DNA of 64,000 nucleotides from the NCBI RefSeq assembly GCF_001612555.1, contig NZ_CP015110.1, positions 2,480,001 to 2,544,000 of the forward strand. The letters are read 5' to 3'. A program made the translations under genes and the position numbers. Source of the DNA: Acinetobacter sp. TGL-Y2 (GTDB lineage: Bacteria; Pseudomonadota; Gammaproteobacteria; Pseudomonadales; Moraxellaceae). How positions within the stretch are numbered: the first letter of the stretch is position 1; each line of letters starts with the position of its first letter. Shown here in pieces: positions 19,192 to 28,711 of the stretch. Below the pieces are notes generated by a model. That model was not told where the DNA came from, ran no database searches, and worked only from the letters and a program-made list of their open reading frames with translations.

Positions 19192-20670
19192 ATGACTGAT
19201 TTACATCGCTTATCGATTCGTGAAATGGCTGAAGGTTTAAAAACTACACAGTTTTCTTCTCACGAATTGACGCAACATTATTTAAACCGTATCGCCAAAA
19301 TTGACCCACAGGTTAAATCTTATGTGACGGTGACCGCTGAGTTGGCACTTGCAGAAGCAACTGCGGCAGATGGCTTACTTAAGTCAGGTATGGCAGGTCT
19401 CATGACCGGCATTCCACTGGCACATAAAGATATTTTCTGTACCCAAGGCATTAAAACCTCTGCCGGTTCAAAAATGTTGGATAACTTTATCTCACCTTAT
19501 GATGCAACGGTGGTGGCAAAAGCCAAAGCTGCGGGCATTGTGACCTTGGGTAAAGTCAACATGGACGAATTTGCCATGGGCTCAACCTCTGAAAACTCAT
19601 ATTACGGTGCAACCGCAAACCCATGGAATTTGGGTCATGTCCCTGGGGGTTCTTCTGGGGGGGCTGCTGCGGCTGTCGCGGCTGATCTTGCACCGATTGC
19701 AACCGGTACAGATACGGGTGGCTCAATTCGTCAACCTGCATCTTTTTGTGGTTTGACTGGTCTTAAACCGACCTATGGTCGTGTGTCTCGTTTCGGTATG
19801 ATTGCCTATGCATCGTCTCTTGATCAGGGTGGCCCGATTGCACGCTCTGCAGAAGACTGTGCTTACCTGATGAATGTGATTGCAGGGCATGACGAAAAAG
19901 ATTCGACTTCAATTGAAAAAGAAGCGGACGATTACGTTGCCAACCTCAACGGCACATCGGTCAAAGGTTTACGCATCGGTATTCCAAAGCAGTATTTTAA
20001 TGTTGAAGGTTTAGATGCTGAGGTTAAAGCGCGCGTTGAAGAATCTCTGAAAAAACTAGAAGAGATGGGCGCAATCTTGGTTGAGATTGACCTCAACATG
20101 ACTGATGCCTATGTGCCGACCTATTATTTGATCGCACCTGCTGAAGCATCGTCGAACTTGCAACGTTTTGACGGTGTGCGTTATGGCTATCGCTGTGAAA
20201 ATCCAGTGGATTTGATGGATCTTTATAAGCGTTCACGTTCAGAAGGTTTTGGTGCAGAAGTTCAGCGTCGTATCTTGATTGGTACCTATGCGCTATCTGC
20301 TGGATATTACGATGCTTATTATGTGAAAGCACAAAAAGTACGTCGTCTCATTCAACAAGATTTCTTAAAAGCTTTTGAGTCTGTAGATGTGATTGCTGCG
20401 CCTTCTGCGCCAACCACAGCTTATAAAATTGGTGCGGATTTAAGCCCTGTAGAGATGTACTTGGGCGACATTTATACCATCGCGGTGAACTTGGCAGGTC
20501 TACCTGCAATTAATGCGCCTGTTGGTTTTGATCAAAACAACCTACCTGTGGGCTTACAGTTGATTGGTAACTACTGGTCTGAATCACAATTGTTGTCTGT
20601 AGTACATCAGTATCAACAAGCAACCTATTGGCACACCAAACGCGCTGCAATTGCTGAGGAGAATGCATAA
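19192..20670 (+). CDS. gatA: Asp/Glu-tRNA(Asn/Gln) amidotransferase subunit A
   Basis: Amidase subunit that releases ammonia from glutamine for transamidation of misacylated Asp-tRNA(Asn) or Glu-tRNA(Gln). The 492-residue protein has the amidase-signature triad: the lysine in PLAHKDIF, and the serines in [15 protein letters not shown] and [15 protein letters not shown]. Length is normal. The stop TAA shares its last base with the gatB ATG, so the two are probably translationally coupled. Confidence 0.96.
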   Translation: MTDLHRLSIREMAEGLKTTQFSSHELTQHYLNRIAKIDPQVKSYVTVTAELALAEATAADGLLKSGMAGLMTGIPLAHKDIFCTQGIKTSAGSKMLDNFISPYDATVVAKAKAAGIVTLGKVNMDEFAMGSTSENSYYGATANPWNLGHVPGGSSGGAAAAVAADLAPIATGTDTGGSIRQPASFCGLTGLKPTYGRVSRFGMIAYASSLDQGGPIARSAEDCAYLMNVIAGHDEKDSTSIEKEADDYVANLNGTSVKGLRIGIPKQYFNVEGLDAEVKARVEESLKKLEEMGAILVEIDLNMTDAYVPTYYLIAPAEASSNLQRFDGVRYGYRCENPVDLMDLYKRSRSEGFGAEVQRRILIGTYALSAGYYDAYYVKAQKVRRLIQQDFLKAFESVDVIAAPSAPTTAYKIGADLSPVEMYLGDIYTIAVNLAGLPAINAPVGFDQNNLPVGLQLIGNYWSESQLLSVVHQYQQATYWHTKRAAIAEENA

Positions 20671-22148
20671 TGTCAAACACTCAAAAACCTGCGCAAAAGT
20701 CGTTGCTGATTGATGGTTGGGAAGTGGTCATTGGGATCGAGATTCACACCCAGCTCAACACCAACACTAAAATCTTCTCTGGTTCTTCAACGACGTTTGG
20801 TCAAGATCCAAATACACAAGCCAGCCTTGTCGATTTAGCAATGCCGGGTGTATTGCCAGTATTAAACAAAGAAGTGGTTGATCTTGCGATTCGCTTTGGT
20901 TTGGGTATTGATGCGTATATTGACCAAGCGTCCGTATTTGCACGTAAAAACTATTTCTATCCTGACTCGCCTAAAGGCTACCAGATCAGCCAGATGGACA
21001 ATCCCATCGTGGGCTTGGGTCATATCGACATTCAACTTGAAGATGGCACAGTGAAGCGCATTGGCGTGACACGTGCGCATTTAGAAGAAGATGCAGGTAA
21101 ATCAATCCATGATCAGTTTGAAGGTATGTCAGGTATTGACTTAAACCGTGCAGGTACACCACTGCTTGAAATCGTATCTGAACCAGATATGCGTTCGGTT
21201 GAAGAAGCGGTGGCTTACATCAAATCGATTCACACCTTGGTGCGTTGGTTGGGTATTTCTGACGGCAACATGGCGGAAGGTTCGTTCCGCTGTGACTGCA
21301 ACGTATCACTTCGTCGTCCGGGCAATGAATTTGGTACCCGTTGTGAGCTTAAAAACTTAAACTCATTCCGTTTCATTGAACAAGCGATCAATGTTGAAAT
21401 TGAACGTCAAATGGATATTTTGGAAGATGGCGGTAAAATCGACCAAGAAACGCGTTTGTTTGATCCAGTGAAAATGGAAACCCGTTCAATGCGTTCTAAG
21501 GAAGAAGCGAACGACTATCGCTACTTCCCAGATCCTGATTTGTTGCCTGTGATCATCTCTGATGATCAAATTGAATTTGCACGTGCTCAGTTACCTGAGT
21601 TGCCTAAAGCCCGTCGTGCACGTTTCATCGCGGACTTTGGCGTGACTGAATATGATGCGCACGTCCTCACCCTTTCGCGTGAAATGGCGGACTTCTATGA
21701 AGTTGTGGTGACTTCTGCGGGCGGTGCAGCTCAAGGTAAAGTGGCTGCAAACTGGGTCATGGGTGAGTTTTCTGGCGCTTTGAATAAAGCGAGCCTAGAA
21801 CTACAAGACTCCCCTGTGTCTGCTGAGAAACTTGGCGGTATGATCGCGCGTATTGTGGACAATACCATCAGTGGTAAAATCGCGAAGCAAGTATTTGGCT
21901 TTATGTGGGAAGAAGGCAAAACGGCGGACGAAATTATTGCGGAAAAAGGCTTGAAGCAGGAAACTGATACAGGCGCGATTGAAGCGATTATTAAAGATGT
22001 GCTTGCTGCTAACGAAAAGATGGTTGAAGAATACAAATCTGGTAAAGAGAAAGCGTTCAACGGTCTTGTAGGTCAAGTGATGAAAGCGTCTAAGGGTAAA
22101 GCCAACCCTGCGCAAGTAAATGAATTGATGAAGAAATTGATTGGTTGA
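20670..22148 (+). CDS. gatB: Asp/Glu-tRNA(Asn/Gln) amidotransferase subunit B
   Basis: tRNA-binding kinase/transamidase subunit. The 492-residue protein starts with the family signature [13 protein letters not shown] and contains the conserved HLEEDAGKS and [15 protein letters not shown] motifs. The C-terminal YqeY-like tail (about 420-490) ends '[14 protein letters not shown]'. Overlaps gatA by one base. The gene ends just before a compact terminator beyond which an A+T-rich accessory gene begins. Confidence 0.96.
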   Translation: MSNTQKPAQKSLLIDGWEVVIGIEIHTQLNTNTKIFSGSSTTFGQDPNTQASLVDLAMPGVLPVLNKEVVDLAIRFGLGIDAYIDQASVFARKNYFYPDSPKGYQISQMDNPIVGLGHIDIQLEDGTVKRIGVTRAHLEEDAGKSIHDQFEGMSGIDLNRAGTPLLEIVSEPDMRSVEEAVAYIKSIHTLVRWLGISDGNMAEGSFRCDCNVSLRRPGNEFGTRCELKNLNSFRFIEQAINVEIERQMDILEDGGKIDQETRLFDPVKMETRSMRSKEEANDYRYFPDPDLLPVIISDDQIEFARAQLPELPKARRARFIADFGVTEYDAHVLTLSREMADFYEVVVTSAGGAAQGKVAANWVMGEFSGALNKASLELQDSPVSAEKLGGMIARIVDNTISGKIAKQVFGFMWEEGKTADEIIAEKGLKQETDTGAIEAIIKDVLAANEKMVEEYKSGKEKAFNGLVGQVMKASKGKANPAQVNELMKKLIG

Positions 22149-22179
22149 TTAATTCGCCAATGAATTGATTTTATGTTAT

Positions 22180-22206
22180 AAAAACCTCACTAAATGTGGG
22201 GTTTTT
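22180..22206 (+). terminator. gatB terminator that overlaps the next gene's ribosome site
   Basis: AAAACCTCAC, loop TAAAT, GTGGGGTTTTT: a stem with one T-G pair and a U-run that ends at the ATG of the FRG-domain gene. The GGGG of the 3' arm is the only purine-rich stretch before that ATG. Confidence 0.8.
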
Positions 22207-23772
22207 ATGAATTATTTTAATGTTATTCAGAATTATAGTGAAGGAAGCATAACCTACAAATCCCATAATAAAATACAAATAAAACTTCATTCCAGTAGGT
22301 TTACTGAATACTCTGATGAAGATATTAGAACAGCATTTAAAATCATAAATAATGAAAAATTACAGTTAGTCAAAAAATTACCATGCGTAATTTGTTTTGA
22401 AGATTTCAAAGATTATGTGGCTTTAGGTCAAATAGAGAAAATATTTTACGATAATTTAGGTCAATTTATCATTGCAGACATTGAATTAGTAACCGAAAAA
22501 GTATATTTCCAAAATTGTGATCCTGAAATTAATTACAATGATCTTTTTAAGGCTTTAAATTTTAATGGTTGGGAAAGTGGTAGAACACATTGGGCAATAA
22601 AAACAGGAAATATTTTTTACAATTTACACCAAATAAAATTTAGTGAAAATATTTTGGAGCAATCAGAAAAATTTCCAGATAATGAATCAGTTGTTTTCGC
22701 ATTCAAACCTGCAACACAAGAAATTAAACCTCAAAGCATACAGTCCCCAAAAGTCAGTAATATTCATAAAATTAATGAGCTAAAATGGCTAGATGAAATC
22801 TTAGAAGAAAAAGATAACAATATCATATACATTAAGAATGTATCTGAATTTATCGAACAAGTTATTTTAATAAATGAAACAAAACTACCAAAAAATTTCA
22901 ACGGTGAAACATTTTATCGTGGCCACGGAAATGCAGCAAAGTTTAAACTTCAACCATCATTATTTCGTGAGCTTAATACAAAAGGTAAAATTTATCTTGA
23001 AGCAGAAAATCTTCTTTATAGAGAGTTAATTGCCGCCGAACCACATTCATTCGATAAAGATATTACCAGTATAGATGTATTAACTCGAATGCAACATTAT
23101 GGTATGCCAACTAGATTATTAGATGTAACTAGTAACCCTCTTACGGCTTTATATTTTGCATGTGAAAATATTAAAGAGCATGACATAATTACATCAACTA
23201 AAACACCAATGACAGATGAATATATAACACAAAAAATAAATGGTCATAACCAATATCTTGAAAAAAAATTAGCTGATTCTGAAGTTATTATGCTGAGTAT
23301 ATCCAATGACAGAGTAAAATTTTTTGATTCTGATACTGTTTCTTGCCTATCAAACCTAGTAAAACTTAATACTAATCAAAAAAATAATATACAATTTCAA
23401 ATGTTGTTAGGTTCCACATTAGATCCTTTAGACCCTGTCACTACTCAATATTTACACTGTATTCAACATGAAAAACCCTATTTTTCACAAAATTTTGATA
23501 CTTCTGATCTAAAAAAAGTTATTTGTGTTAAACCTAAAAAAATACATGAGAGAATTATTGCTCAATCTGGATCATTTTTATTATTTGGTTTAGAAGCTGA
23601 AATAAATGAAAATGGTGATACTAACTTTATTATTAACAGAATAAGAATAAAACCAGAATATAAAGCAGATATTCTGAAAGAACTTGATTTACTTAATATT
23701 AATAAGCGTACTATCTACCCTAACATTGACAACACGTCCCAGTATCTAAAGAGTAAAATTGAAAATCGTTAA
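22207..23772 (+). CDS. FRG-domain protein, accessory gene, candidate defence gene
   Basis: A 521-residue soluble protein of unknown function. Residues 1-160 form an N-terminal region I do not recognise, followed by a low-complexity linker (about 165-190). From about 205 to 480 lies an FRG domain (named for its Phe-Arg-Gly motif): FYRGHGN (236-242), the segment GMPTRLLDVTSNPLTALYF (299-317), and late 'AQSGSFLLFG'. FRG domains are found in many accessory and phage-defence-associated proteins; their activity is poorly defined. The gene is much more A+T rich than gatB and uses many AAA, ATA and AAT codons, which suggests transfer. Start chosen at ATG 22207; fourteen upstream codons of the open frame cross the gatB terminator. 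No partner gene is present. Confidence 0.75.
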   Translation: MNYFNVIQNYSEGSITYKSHNKIQIKLHSSRFTEYSDEDIRTAFKIINNEKLQLVKKLPCVICFEDFKDYVALGQIEKIFYDNLGQFIIADIELVTEKVYFQNCDPEINYNDLFKALNFNGWESGRTHWAIKTGNIFYNLHQIKFSENILEQSEKFPDNESVVFAFKPATQEIKPQSIQSPKVSNIHKINELKWLDEILEEKDNNIIYIKNVSEFIEQVILINETKLPKNFNGETFYRGHGNAAKFKLQPSLFRELNTKGKIYLEAENLLYRELIAAEPHSFDKDITSIDVLTRMQHYGMPTRLLDVTSNPLTALYFACENIKEHDIITSTKTPMTDEYITQKINGHNQYLEKKLADSEVIMLSISNDRVKFFDSDTVSCLSNLVKLNTNQKNNIQFQMLLGSTLDPLDPVTTQYLHCIQHEKPYFSQNFDTSDLKKVICVKPKKIHERIIAQSGSFLLFGLEAEINENGDTNFIINRIRIKPEYKADILKELDLLNINKRTIYPNIDNTSQYLKSKIENR

Positions 23773-24029
23773 TATAAATTTCAAAAAATCGCAATGACTA
23801 AATTTTATGACTTTAGATTTATTCACATTCCCTTCCCCCTACGCCTTTATTACATAGATGCTGTAACATATTTTGTAATAAACACTTCCTCTCCTTCTAA
23901 GAGATGGTAAGGGAGAGGCATCCTTAAAATAAATATAAAACCTTCAGAAAACACTGTCCCATTTTTAGCACTGTAGTCCCTCTTTTTGCCTTCCTATAAT
24001 CAGCTCATACATAAAACTAGGCAAAAGAC
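23773..24029. other. Non-coding spacer with a GC-rich inverted repeat
   Basis: Between the FRG gene and the next oxidoreductase. It contains CCTCTCC (23888-23894) and GGAGAGG (23912-23918) as arms of a hairpin, of a kind that looks like a dispersed intergenic repeat. AAAAGAC precedes the ATG at 24030. Confidence 0.4.
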
Positions 24030-24929
24030 ATGAATACTAAAGTACTCCTTGCACATGCATACGGACCATCAGAGGTCCTCGAACTTGAAGCTCACGCACT
24101 TCCACAACTTGCATCTGGCATGGCACGCATCCAAGTCAAAGCCGCAGGGATTAACCCGATTGATGCACGCCGTATGACAGGCGAATTCAAACATGCTGCC
24201 CTTCCACAAACCTTTGGTACAGAGTATGCAGGCGTAATTGTCGAAGTATCTAACAACAGCACATGGAAAGTCGGTGATGAAGTTTTAGGTTCAGGTGGTG
24301 CATTCACCCATGCCACAATCATTGATGTGCCTTTAGAGAACCTCATCAAAAAACCAAAGAATATCGACTGGAACGTGGCAGGAACGCTCGCAGGTGTTGC
24401 ACAAACAGCCATGACCATACTCGATGAAATGGGTCCTGCACAGTCACTCCTCATCCACGGCGGTTCAGGTGGTGTCGGTTCCGTTTTGATTCAATTGGCA
24501 GTGAATCAAGGGATTGAGGTGGTTGCTACAGCATCAGCCAAAAACCAAGATTACATTCGTGACTTAGGTGCAACGCCAGTCGTGTATGGCGAAGGCTTAA
24601 CGGAACGCTTAAAAGAAATTCATCCAAAACCTTTCGATGTCTCTATTGATATGAGTGGACATGAAGATGCCACTCAAGCGTCACTTGCAACAATAAAAGC
24701 AGGCGGATTTATGGCAACCATTGCGGGTCGTAAGCTATCCTCTGACAAAATCAAACCTGTTTGGGTCAAACGCAACCCTGCAAATTTGCAACATGTCGTC
24801 GATGGCGTAGCTGAAGGTAAAATCAAATGGTCAGTGAGTCGGGAATATCCATTTGAGCAAGCACAACAAGCCTATAGCGATATTTTAGACGGACACACTC
24901 AAGGTAAAAGTGTTTTAGTTTTTGAATAA
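24030..24929 (+). CDS. NADP-dependent quinone-oxidoreductase-like enzyme (MDR family)
   Basis: A 299-residue medium-chain dehydrogenase/reductase. An N-terminal GroES-like domain (GINPIDARRMTGEF, about 40-53) is followed by a Rossmann fold with nucleotide loop HGGSGGVG (143-150) and the C-terminal 'DGHTQGKSVLVFE'. No zinc-binding cysteine set is seen, so it belongs with zinc-independent quinone or enone reductases. The substrate is unknown. Monocistronic; the start ATG is the first codon of the conserved region. Confidence 0.85.
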   Translation: MNTKVLLAHAYGPSEVLELEAHALPQLASGMARIQVKAAGINPIDARRMTGEFKHAALPQTFGTEYAGVIVEVSNNSTWKVGDEVLGSGGAFTHATIIDVPLENLIKKPKNIDWNVAGTLAGVAQTAMTILDEMGPAQSLLIHGGSGGVGSVLIQLAVNQGIEVVATASAKNQDYIRDLGATPVVYGEGLTERLKEIHPKPFDVSIDMSGHEDATQASLATIKAGGFMATIAGRKLSSDKIKPVWVKRNPANLQHVVDGVAEGKIKWSVSREYPFEQAQQAYSDILDGHTQGKSVLVFE

Positions 24930-24983
24930 GTTTTAACTTATTTCGGAATTTAATATCAGAATTTCGTAAACTCTGAAATATAA

Positions 24984-25014
24984 AGACGAGTGAAAAATAA
25001 AGTTTCACTCATCT
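24984..25014. terminator. Hairpin after the oxidoreductase gene
   Basis: GAGTGAAA (24988-24995) and TTTCACTC (25003-25010) form an 8-bp perfect stem, followed by only a weak T-run. A possible terminator between convergent genes. Confidence 0.4.
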
Positions 25015-25085
25015 TCAATTACATAATTCTCTTATCGTATGTTTACGCTTTACATTTTTTAAAATAATGTACTTAGCAGGCTTTA

Positions 25086-25757
25086 CTAAGAGGCTGAGTT
25101 TAACATTTTGGTTTTAAAATCAGAAATACATGCGTCCGCATGTGCTTTTAAACTTGATTTCAATACCGCGGCATTATTTTCAAATAACTGATCATAAGAA
25201 GGTGCATTTTCTTTATCATCTTGATTTTTTGAACATTTACTTTGTAATAGAACCGTTTTTTTCTTGGTGTCGATTAACCTAAAAACACTGTTATAGATGA
25301 CACGATAATTATTCCAATCTGTATTGTAATATATGGACTGCCATCCAACGGTCTGAACATCAACCAACAAATCAGCATCTTTATATTGCTCAGAAAGTTC
25401 ATTTACTTTAGTCGATTCTGTTACAGATGAAGTAGACATTATCGTATTAATACCAAGGGCTTGCCCCAGTTCAGTCGCCAATACATTCGCGATATAACCT
25501 GCAGGATCTTCCACACTATTTTCTTTAATTTTTTTATTACCTGCAGACACCTGTTGAGCCACACCGATCATTCCAAACTGCACATTCATTGCTGTAGTTG
25601 CTAGAAAATCTGGTGCTTTCCGCTTCGAAATAACAATCGAGCTAGCATTTAATTGTTTCAGTGATTGGCCTGTAGTTTGTGAAATTTCTTGAGTACTTGC
25701 ACAACCTGTAAATCCTACGACGGTAATCAAGGCTCCAATCAGAAATCGTTTTTTCAT
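25086..25757 (-). CDS. Predicted lipoprotein of unknown function
   Basis: A 223-residue exported protein. From ATG 25757 it begins MKKRFLIGALITVVGFTGC, a signal peptide ending in a lipobox-like FTGC, so a mature lipidated cysteine is expected at residue 19. The rest is polar, with segments such as 'YKDADLLVDVQTVGWQSIYY' and two cysteines near the C-terminus. I do not recognise the family with certainty. The frame is open for 18 codons upstream, but the signal peptide fixes the start. The next gene upstream also encodes an exported protein. Confidence 0.65.
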   Translation of the reverse strand: MKKRFLIGALITVVGFTGCASTQEISQTTGQSLKQLNASSIVISKRKAPDFLATTAMNVQFGMIGVAQQVSAGNKKIKENSVEDPAGYIANVLATELGQALGINTIMSTSSVTESTKVNELSEQYKDADLLVDVQTVGWQSIYYNTDWNNYRVIYNSVFRLIDTKKKTVLLQSKCSKNQDDKENAPSYDQLFENNAAVLKSSLKAHADACISDFKTKMLNSAS

Positions 25758-25925
25758 TATTAACCTTTTTAATATTTTATGAGTGAAATATTTATTAATA
25801 TAAACATGCAAATTATAAGAGTTCGACTTTAAAAGTCGAGCTCTTTAATGTGATTTCAATCATATTTTTAACATAAAAAGCAAAATAACCATCAACCACC
25901 AGATGCTTTAAGAATTTAAAATTGA

Positions 25926-26450
25926 TTACTTATCTCTCACTATCCCTAACTTATTAAAAAGATCAGGCGTTAAAAAAGTCGTCACCAACTTATTCAAATC
26001 CACATAACGAATCACACCTTTCAATTGCTGTTTCACTTCAGGGTTTTGAATAATTTCTTCACCTGTGGTGCGTCCGAGCGCTTGAAAACTATCCCCGACC
26101 GCTTGCAGGCCATCCGTCTGAATCACGGCTTTGGTCTGCGCCGCACATTGCTCTACAATCACGCGCTGAAGCACCTGAGCAAACTTCTGATCCAACTGGG
26201 TTCTTTGTGCATCGGTCACATTGCTCAGCGCTTTCAAATCTGGATGTGTCGACAGTGCTGAAAAAGTCCATTGCAGTACTGCGGTTTTATCGGTTGCAGT
26301 GGTCGACTTCACCAAACAATCACTCAGCTGATCTACGGTTGGACTGGCCATGGTCATTTGTGCTGTTCCGCATAAAACAACTGCCATACAAGCAGGAACA
26401 GCTACACGAGAAATTGTTGCATGAATCTTTTTTAAAAATGGATATGACAT
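25926..26450 (-). CDS. Exported protein of unknown function
   Basis: A 174-residue protein from ATG 26450. Residues 1-36 look like a signal peptide with a long basic start and a hydrophobic core (VAVPACMAVVLCGTAQMTMA). The mature part is mostly helical by composition and contains 'QLSDCLVKSTTATDKTAVLQ' and a later CAAQ, suggesting a possible disulfide. No family was recognised. It is followed by the lipoprotein gene on the same strand with a gap of about 170 bp. Confidence 0.6.
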   Translation of the reverse strand: MSYPFLKKIHATISRVAVPACMAVVLCGTAQMTMASPTVDQLSDCLVKSTTATDKTAVLQWTFSALSTHPDLKALSNVTDAQRTQLDQKFAQVLQRVIVEQCAAQTKAVIQTDGLQAVGDSFQALGRTTGEEIIQNPEVKQQLKGVIRYVDLNKLVTTFLTPDLFNKLGIVRDK

Positions 26451-26539
26451 TCTTTTAATTCCAATAAATTTATAAATTCTTTGTATCACAAAGCTGATTT
26501 GAATATCTATTATGACTGACGATGTAAGCACATCTCGTT

Positions 26540-27442
26540 TTAATATGTGCAGATTTCCAACGACTTAAGTAAAGACAAAACATGCGTTAACCTTATATTT
26601 GAACGATCATTTTTATAGACTGCATAAATAGGGGCAATGCACGGTGTATCTGCTTTTAGTGCTTTATATACAATTTGGTTATTCCAAAAATTTTTAATCG
26701 ATTCAGGCACTATAGACAAACCAATACCCGCAGCAATTAAATTTAAGCTCGATGTTAAACGCGGTGCTTTTTGTACAATATTTGGACTAAAACCTGCCGA
26801 ATAACAATTTGCCAAAATATTATCAAATAAATCTTGCCCTGCTAAACGCCTATACAACACGAAATCAAAGGATTCCAAGTCTAATAAATGAATCTTATCC
26901 TTTTTTGTTGCTAAAGGATGGTTATTTGGCAAGGCGACAATTAATGGTTCATCTAGTACATGTAGACTTGTTAAGCCCAAGCTTATGGGTGCAGGTTTTC
27001 GTAAAAATACAATGTCATTTTTTTCATTAAGAATTGAATCTATTAAAGAACTGCTCCCATCTTCTTCCAAATGAATAGATACAGCGGGAAATTGCTCTCG
27101 AAAGCGCCTCAATAATGTAGGTAAAAATGAATGCAAACCCACTGAGTTGGTAAAGCCAAAATTAATCTGACCCTCCATTCCTTGTGCGATATTTTGTACG
27201 CGTTTCGGAATTGCTTGAGCATGCGCCAAAATGGTCAAAGCTTCTTGATACAATGCTTTCCCCGCTTCTGTTGCTTCCACACCTCGTGGTAACCGTGTTA
27301 ATAACTCCGCATTTAATTCCACTTCTAAGCTTTTAATCATACGTGTAAGTGGCGGTTGTTGCATATTTAAGCGTATCGCCGCCCTTGAAATATTACTTTC
27401 TTCAATTACAGCAACAAATGCTTTTAGCTTATGAATGTCCAT
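26540..27442 (-). CDS. LysR-family transcriptional regulator
   Basis: A 300-residue regulator. The N-terminal winged helix-turn-helix (MDIHKLKAFVAVIEESNISR.., first about 60 residues) has the LysR pattern ending 'QPPLTRMIKSLE'. The effector domain follows, with 'GQINFGFTNSVGLHSFLPTL' at its start. Divergent from the chromate-transporter pair, which is therefore its likely target; a palindrome with a T-N11-A core lies between them. The effector is unknown. Confidence 0.9.
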   Translation of the reverse strand: MDIHKLKAFVAVIEESNISRAAIRLNMQQPPLTRMIKSLEVELNAELLTRLPRGVEATEAGKALYQEALTILAHAQAIPKRVQNIAQGMEGQINFGFTNSVGLHSFLPTLLRRFREQFPAVSIHLEEDGSSSLIDSILNEKNDIVFLRKPAPISLGLTSLHVLDEPLIVALPNNHPLATKKDKIHLLDLESFDFVLYRRLAGQDLFDNILANCYSAGFSPNIVQKAPRLTSSLNLIAAGIGLSIVPESIKNFWNNQIVYKALKADTPCIAPIYAVYKNDRSNIRLTHVLSLLKSLEICTY

Positions 27443-27472
27443 TATAAAATCTACTCGACTTCAATCCACACC

Positions 27473-27489
27473 TATACTTTTTAAGTATA
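27473..27489. promoter_or_regulatory. LysR-type operator candidate
   Basis: TATACTT-TTT-AAGTATA, a perfect 7-3-7 palindrome containing a T-N11-A core, centred in the 124-bp space between the lysR gene and the chromate-transporter gene. This is the classical position for a LysR autoregulatory site. Confidence 0.6.
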
Positions 27490-27566
27490 CCTAGGAGCAA
27501 AAATAGCATTTTTCATCATAATTCTACAAGCGCATAATTGCCTCATCAAATATAAAGGGGCAAGAC

Positions 27567-28142
27567 ATGAATACTGAAGTGATTCCTTTCGTACAAGAGA
27601 TTCATCCAAATAATAAGGAATTATTTACAGGATTTATGAAGCTTGGACTAATAGGTTTTGGCGGGGTTCTGCCCCTCGCTCATCAAATGGTTGTTGAAGA
27701 TCGAAAATGGCTGACCAATGAGGATTTCACTGATTTGTTAGGTGTATGCCAAATTTTACCTGGCGGTAATATTATTAATATGGCTGTCGCTATAGGATAC
27801 AAATTTCATGGTTTAAAAGGATCCATAAGTTCAGTTTTAGGGCTGATTTTTGCCCCTACTGTAATTGTTATTTTACTGTATGAACTGTATGCACAATTTC
27901 AAAACATTCCAACCATTAAACATATGATTGAAGGTTTGGCTGCAGCAGCTGCAGGTTTACTGTTTGCGATGGGTTTAAAAATGCTCAAACCTATTATGAA
28001 AAGTTATTTAACAGCATTCACCATTTTTATGATCTTTATATTCATGCTGGTCATAAAAATACCTTTGGCACTGACACTAATCATTCTCATGACAATCAAC
28101 ATGTTGGTTATTTCGGTAAACAAAGGGGCTAAAAGTTCATGA
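27567..28142 (+). CDS. Chromate transporter half (CHR domain), N-terminal type
   Basis: A 191-residue membrane protein with one CHR domain: the FGG motif in 'LGLIGFGGVLPLAHQMVVED', then 'LLGVCQILPGGNIINMAVAIG', and about five hydrophobic segments. Such short proteins occur as adjacent pairs and together act like one ChrA. In Acinetobacter the actual substrate of such pairs is often unproven. ATG 27567 follows AAGGGG. Its TGA overlaps the next ATG, so the pair is translationally coupled. Confidence 0.85.
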   Translation: MNTEVIPFVQEIHPNNKELFTGFMKLGLIGFGGVLPLAHQMVVEDRKWLTNEDFTDLLGVCQILPGGNIINMAVAIGYKFHGLKGSISSVLGLIFAPTVIVILLYELYAQFQNIPTIKHMIEGLAAAAAGLLFAMGLKMLKPIMKSYLTAFTIFMIFIFMLVIKIPLALTLIILMTINMLVISVNKGAKSS

Positions 28143-28654
28143 TTTTACTTACACTTGCAATTGTTTTTACTCAACTTTCTTTACTTGCTTTTGGTGGAGG
28201 AAATGCCATATTGCCCGAAATGCAACGCCAAGTTGTAGAGGTTCACCATTGGTTAACTGCAACAGAATTTAGTGCTATGTTTGCCATGGCTCAGGCTGCA
28301 CCGGGTCCAAACATGATGATTGTCCCATTAGTGGGTTGGCATGTTGCGGGCCCTATGGGCTTACTCACCACCTCTTTCGCTAAGTTTGGACCATCTTCCA
28401 TCATTACCATATTTGTACTAAAGTTTTGGAATCAGTTTGAAAATCATCCGTTACGCAGTCGTTTTGAAAAGGCTTTAAAACCGATTACAGTCGGCTTAGT
28501 CCTCGTGAGTGCTTTTATCATTGCAGATGCTTCAGCGCATAATGGATTTCTTGTTGGTATTGTGATTATTGCGACTTTACTCAGTTTAAGTAATAAGATA
28601 CATCCTCTTTGGGTGATGGCTTTTGGCGCAATTTCTGCTGCACTTTATTTATAA
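28139..28654 (+). CDS. Chromate transporter half (CHR domain), C-terminal type
   Basis: Second half of the split CHR pair: 171 residues with 'FGGGNAILPEMQRQVVE' near the start and the conserved 'AQAAPGPNMMIVPLVGW'. About five membrane segments in the opposite order class to its partner. ATG overlaps the preceding TGA (ATGA). It probably forms a heterodimeric exporter with the upstream protein. Regulation by the divergent LysR gene is inferred from position. Confidence 0.85.
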   Translation: MILLTLAIVFTQLSLLAFGGGNAILPEMQRQVVEVHHWLTATEFSAMFAMAQAAPGPNMMIVPLVGWHVAGPMGLLTTSFAKFGPSSIITIFVLKFWNQFENHPLRSRFEKALKPITVGLVLVSAFIIADASAHNGFLVGIVIIATLLSLSNKIHPLWVMAFGAISAALYL

Positions 28655-28664
28655 AATTCATCCT

Positions 28665-28692
28665 AAAAAACCCGTAAATTACGGGTTTTTTA
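28665..28692. terminator. Bidirectional terminator between the CHR pair and sbmA
   Basis: AAAAAACCCGTAA / TTACGGGTTTTTT, strong stem with T-runs on both strands. Confidence 0.88.
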
Positions 28693-28711
28693 TAACGATT
28701 TATTCAATAAT

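Noticed and set aside
21731..22115. Two overlapping antisense frames of 104-109 residues in gatB
   Set aside because: Both are antisense to a strongly conserved gene and show no independent coding features.
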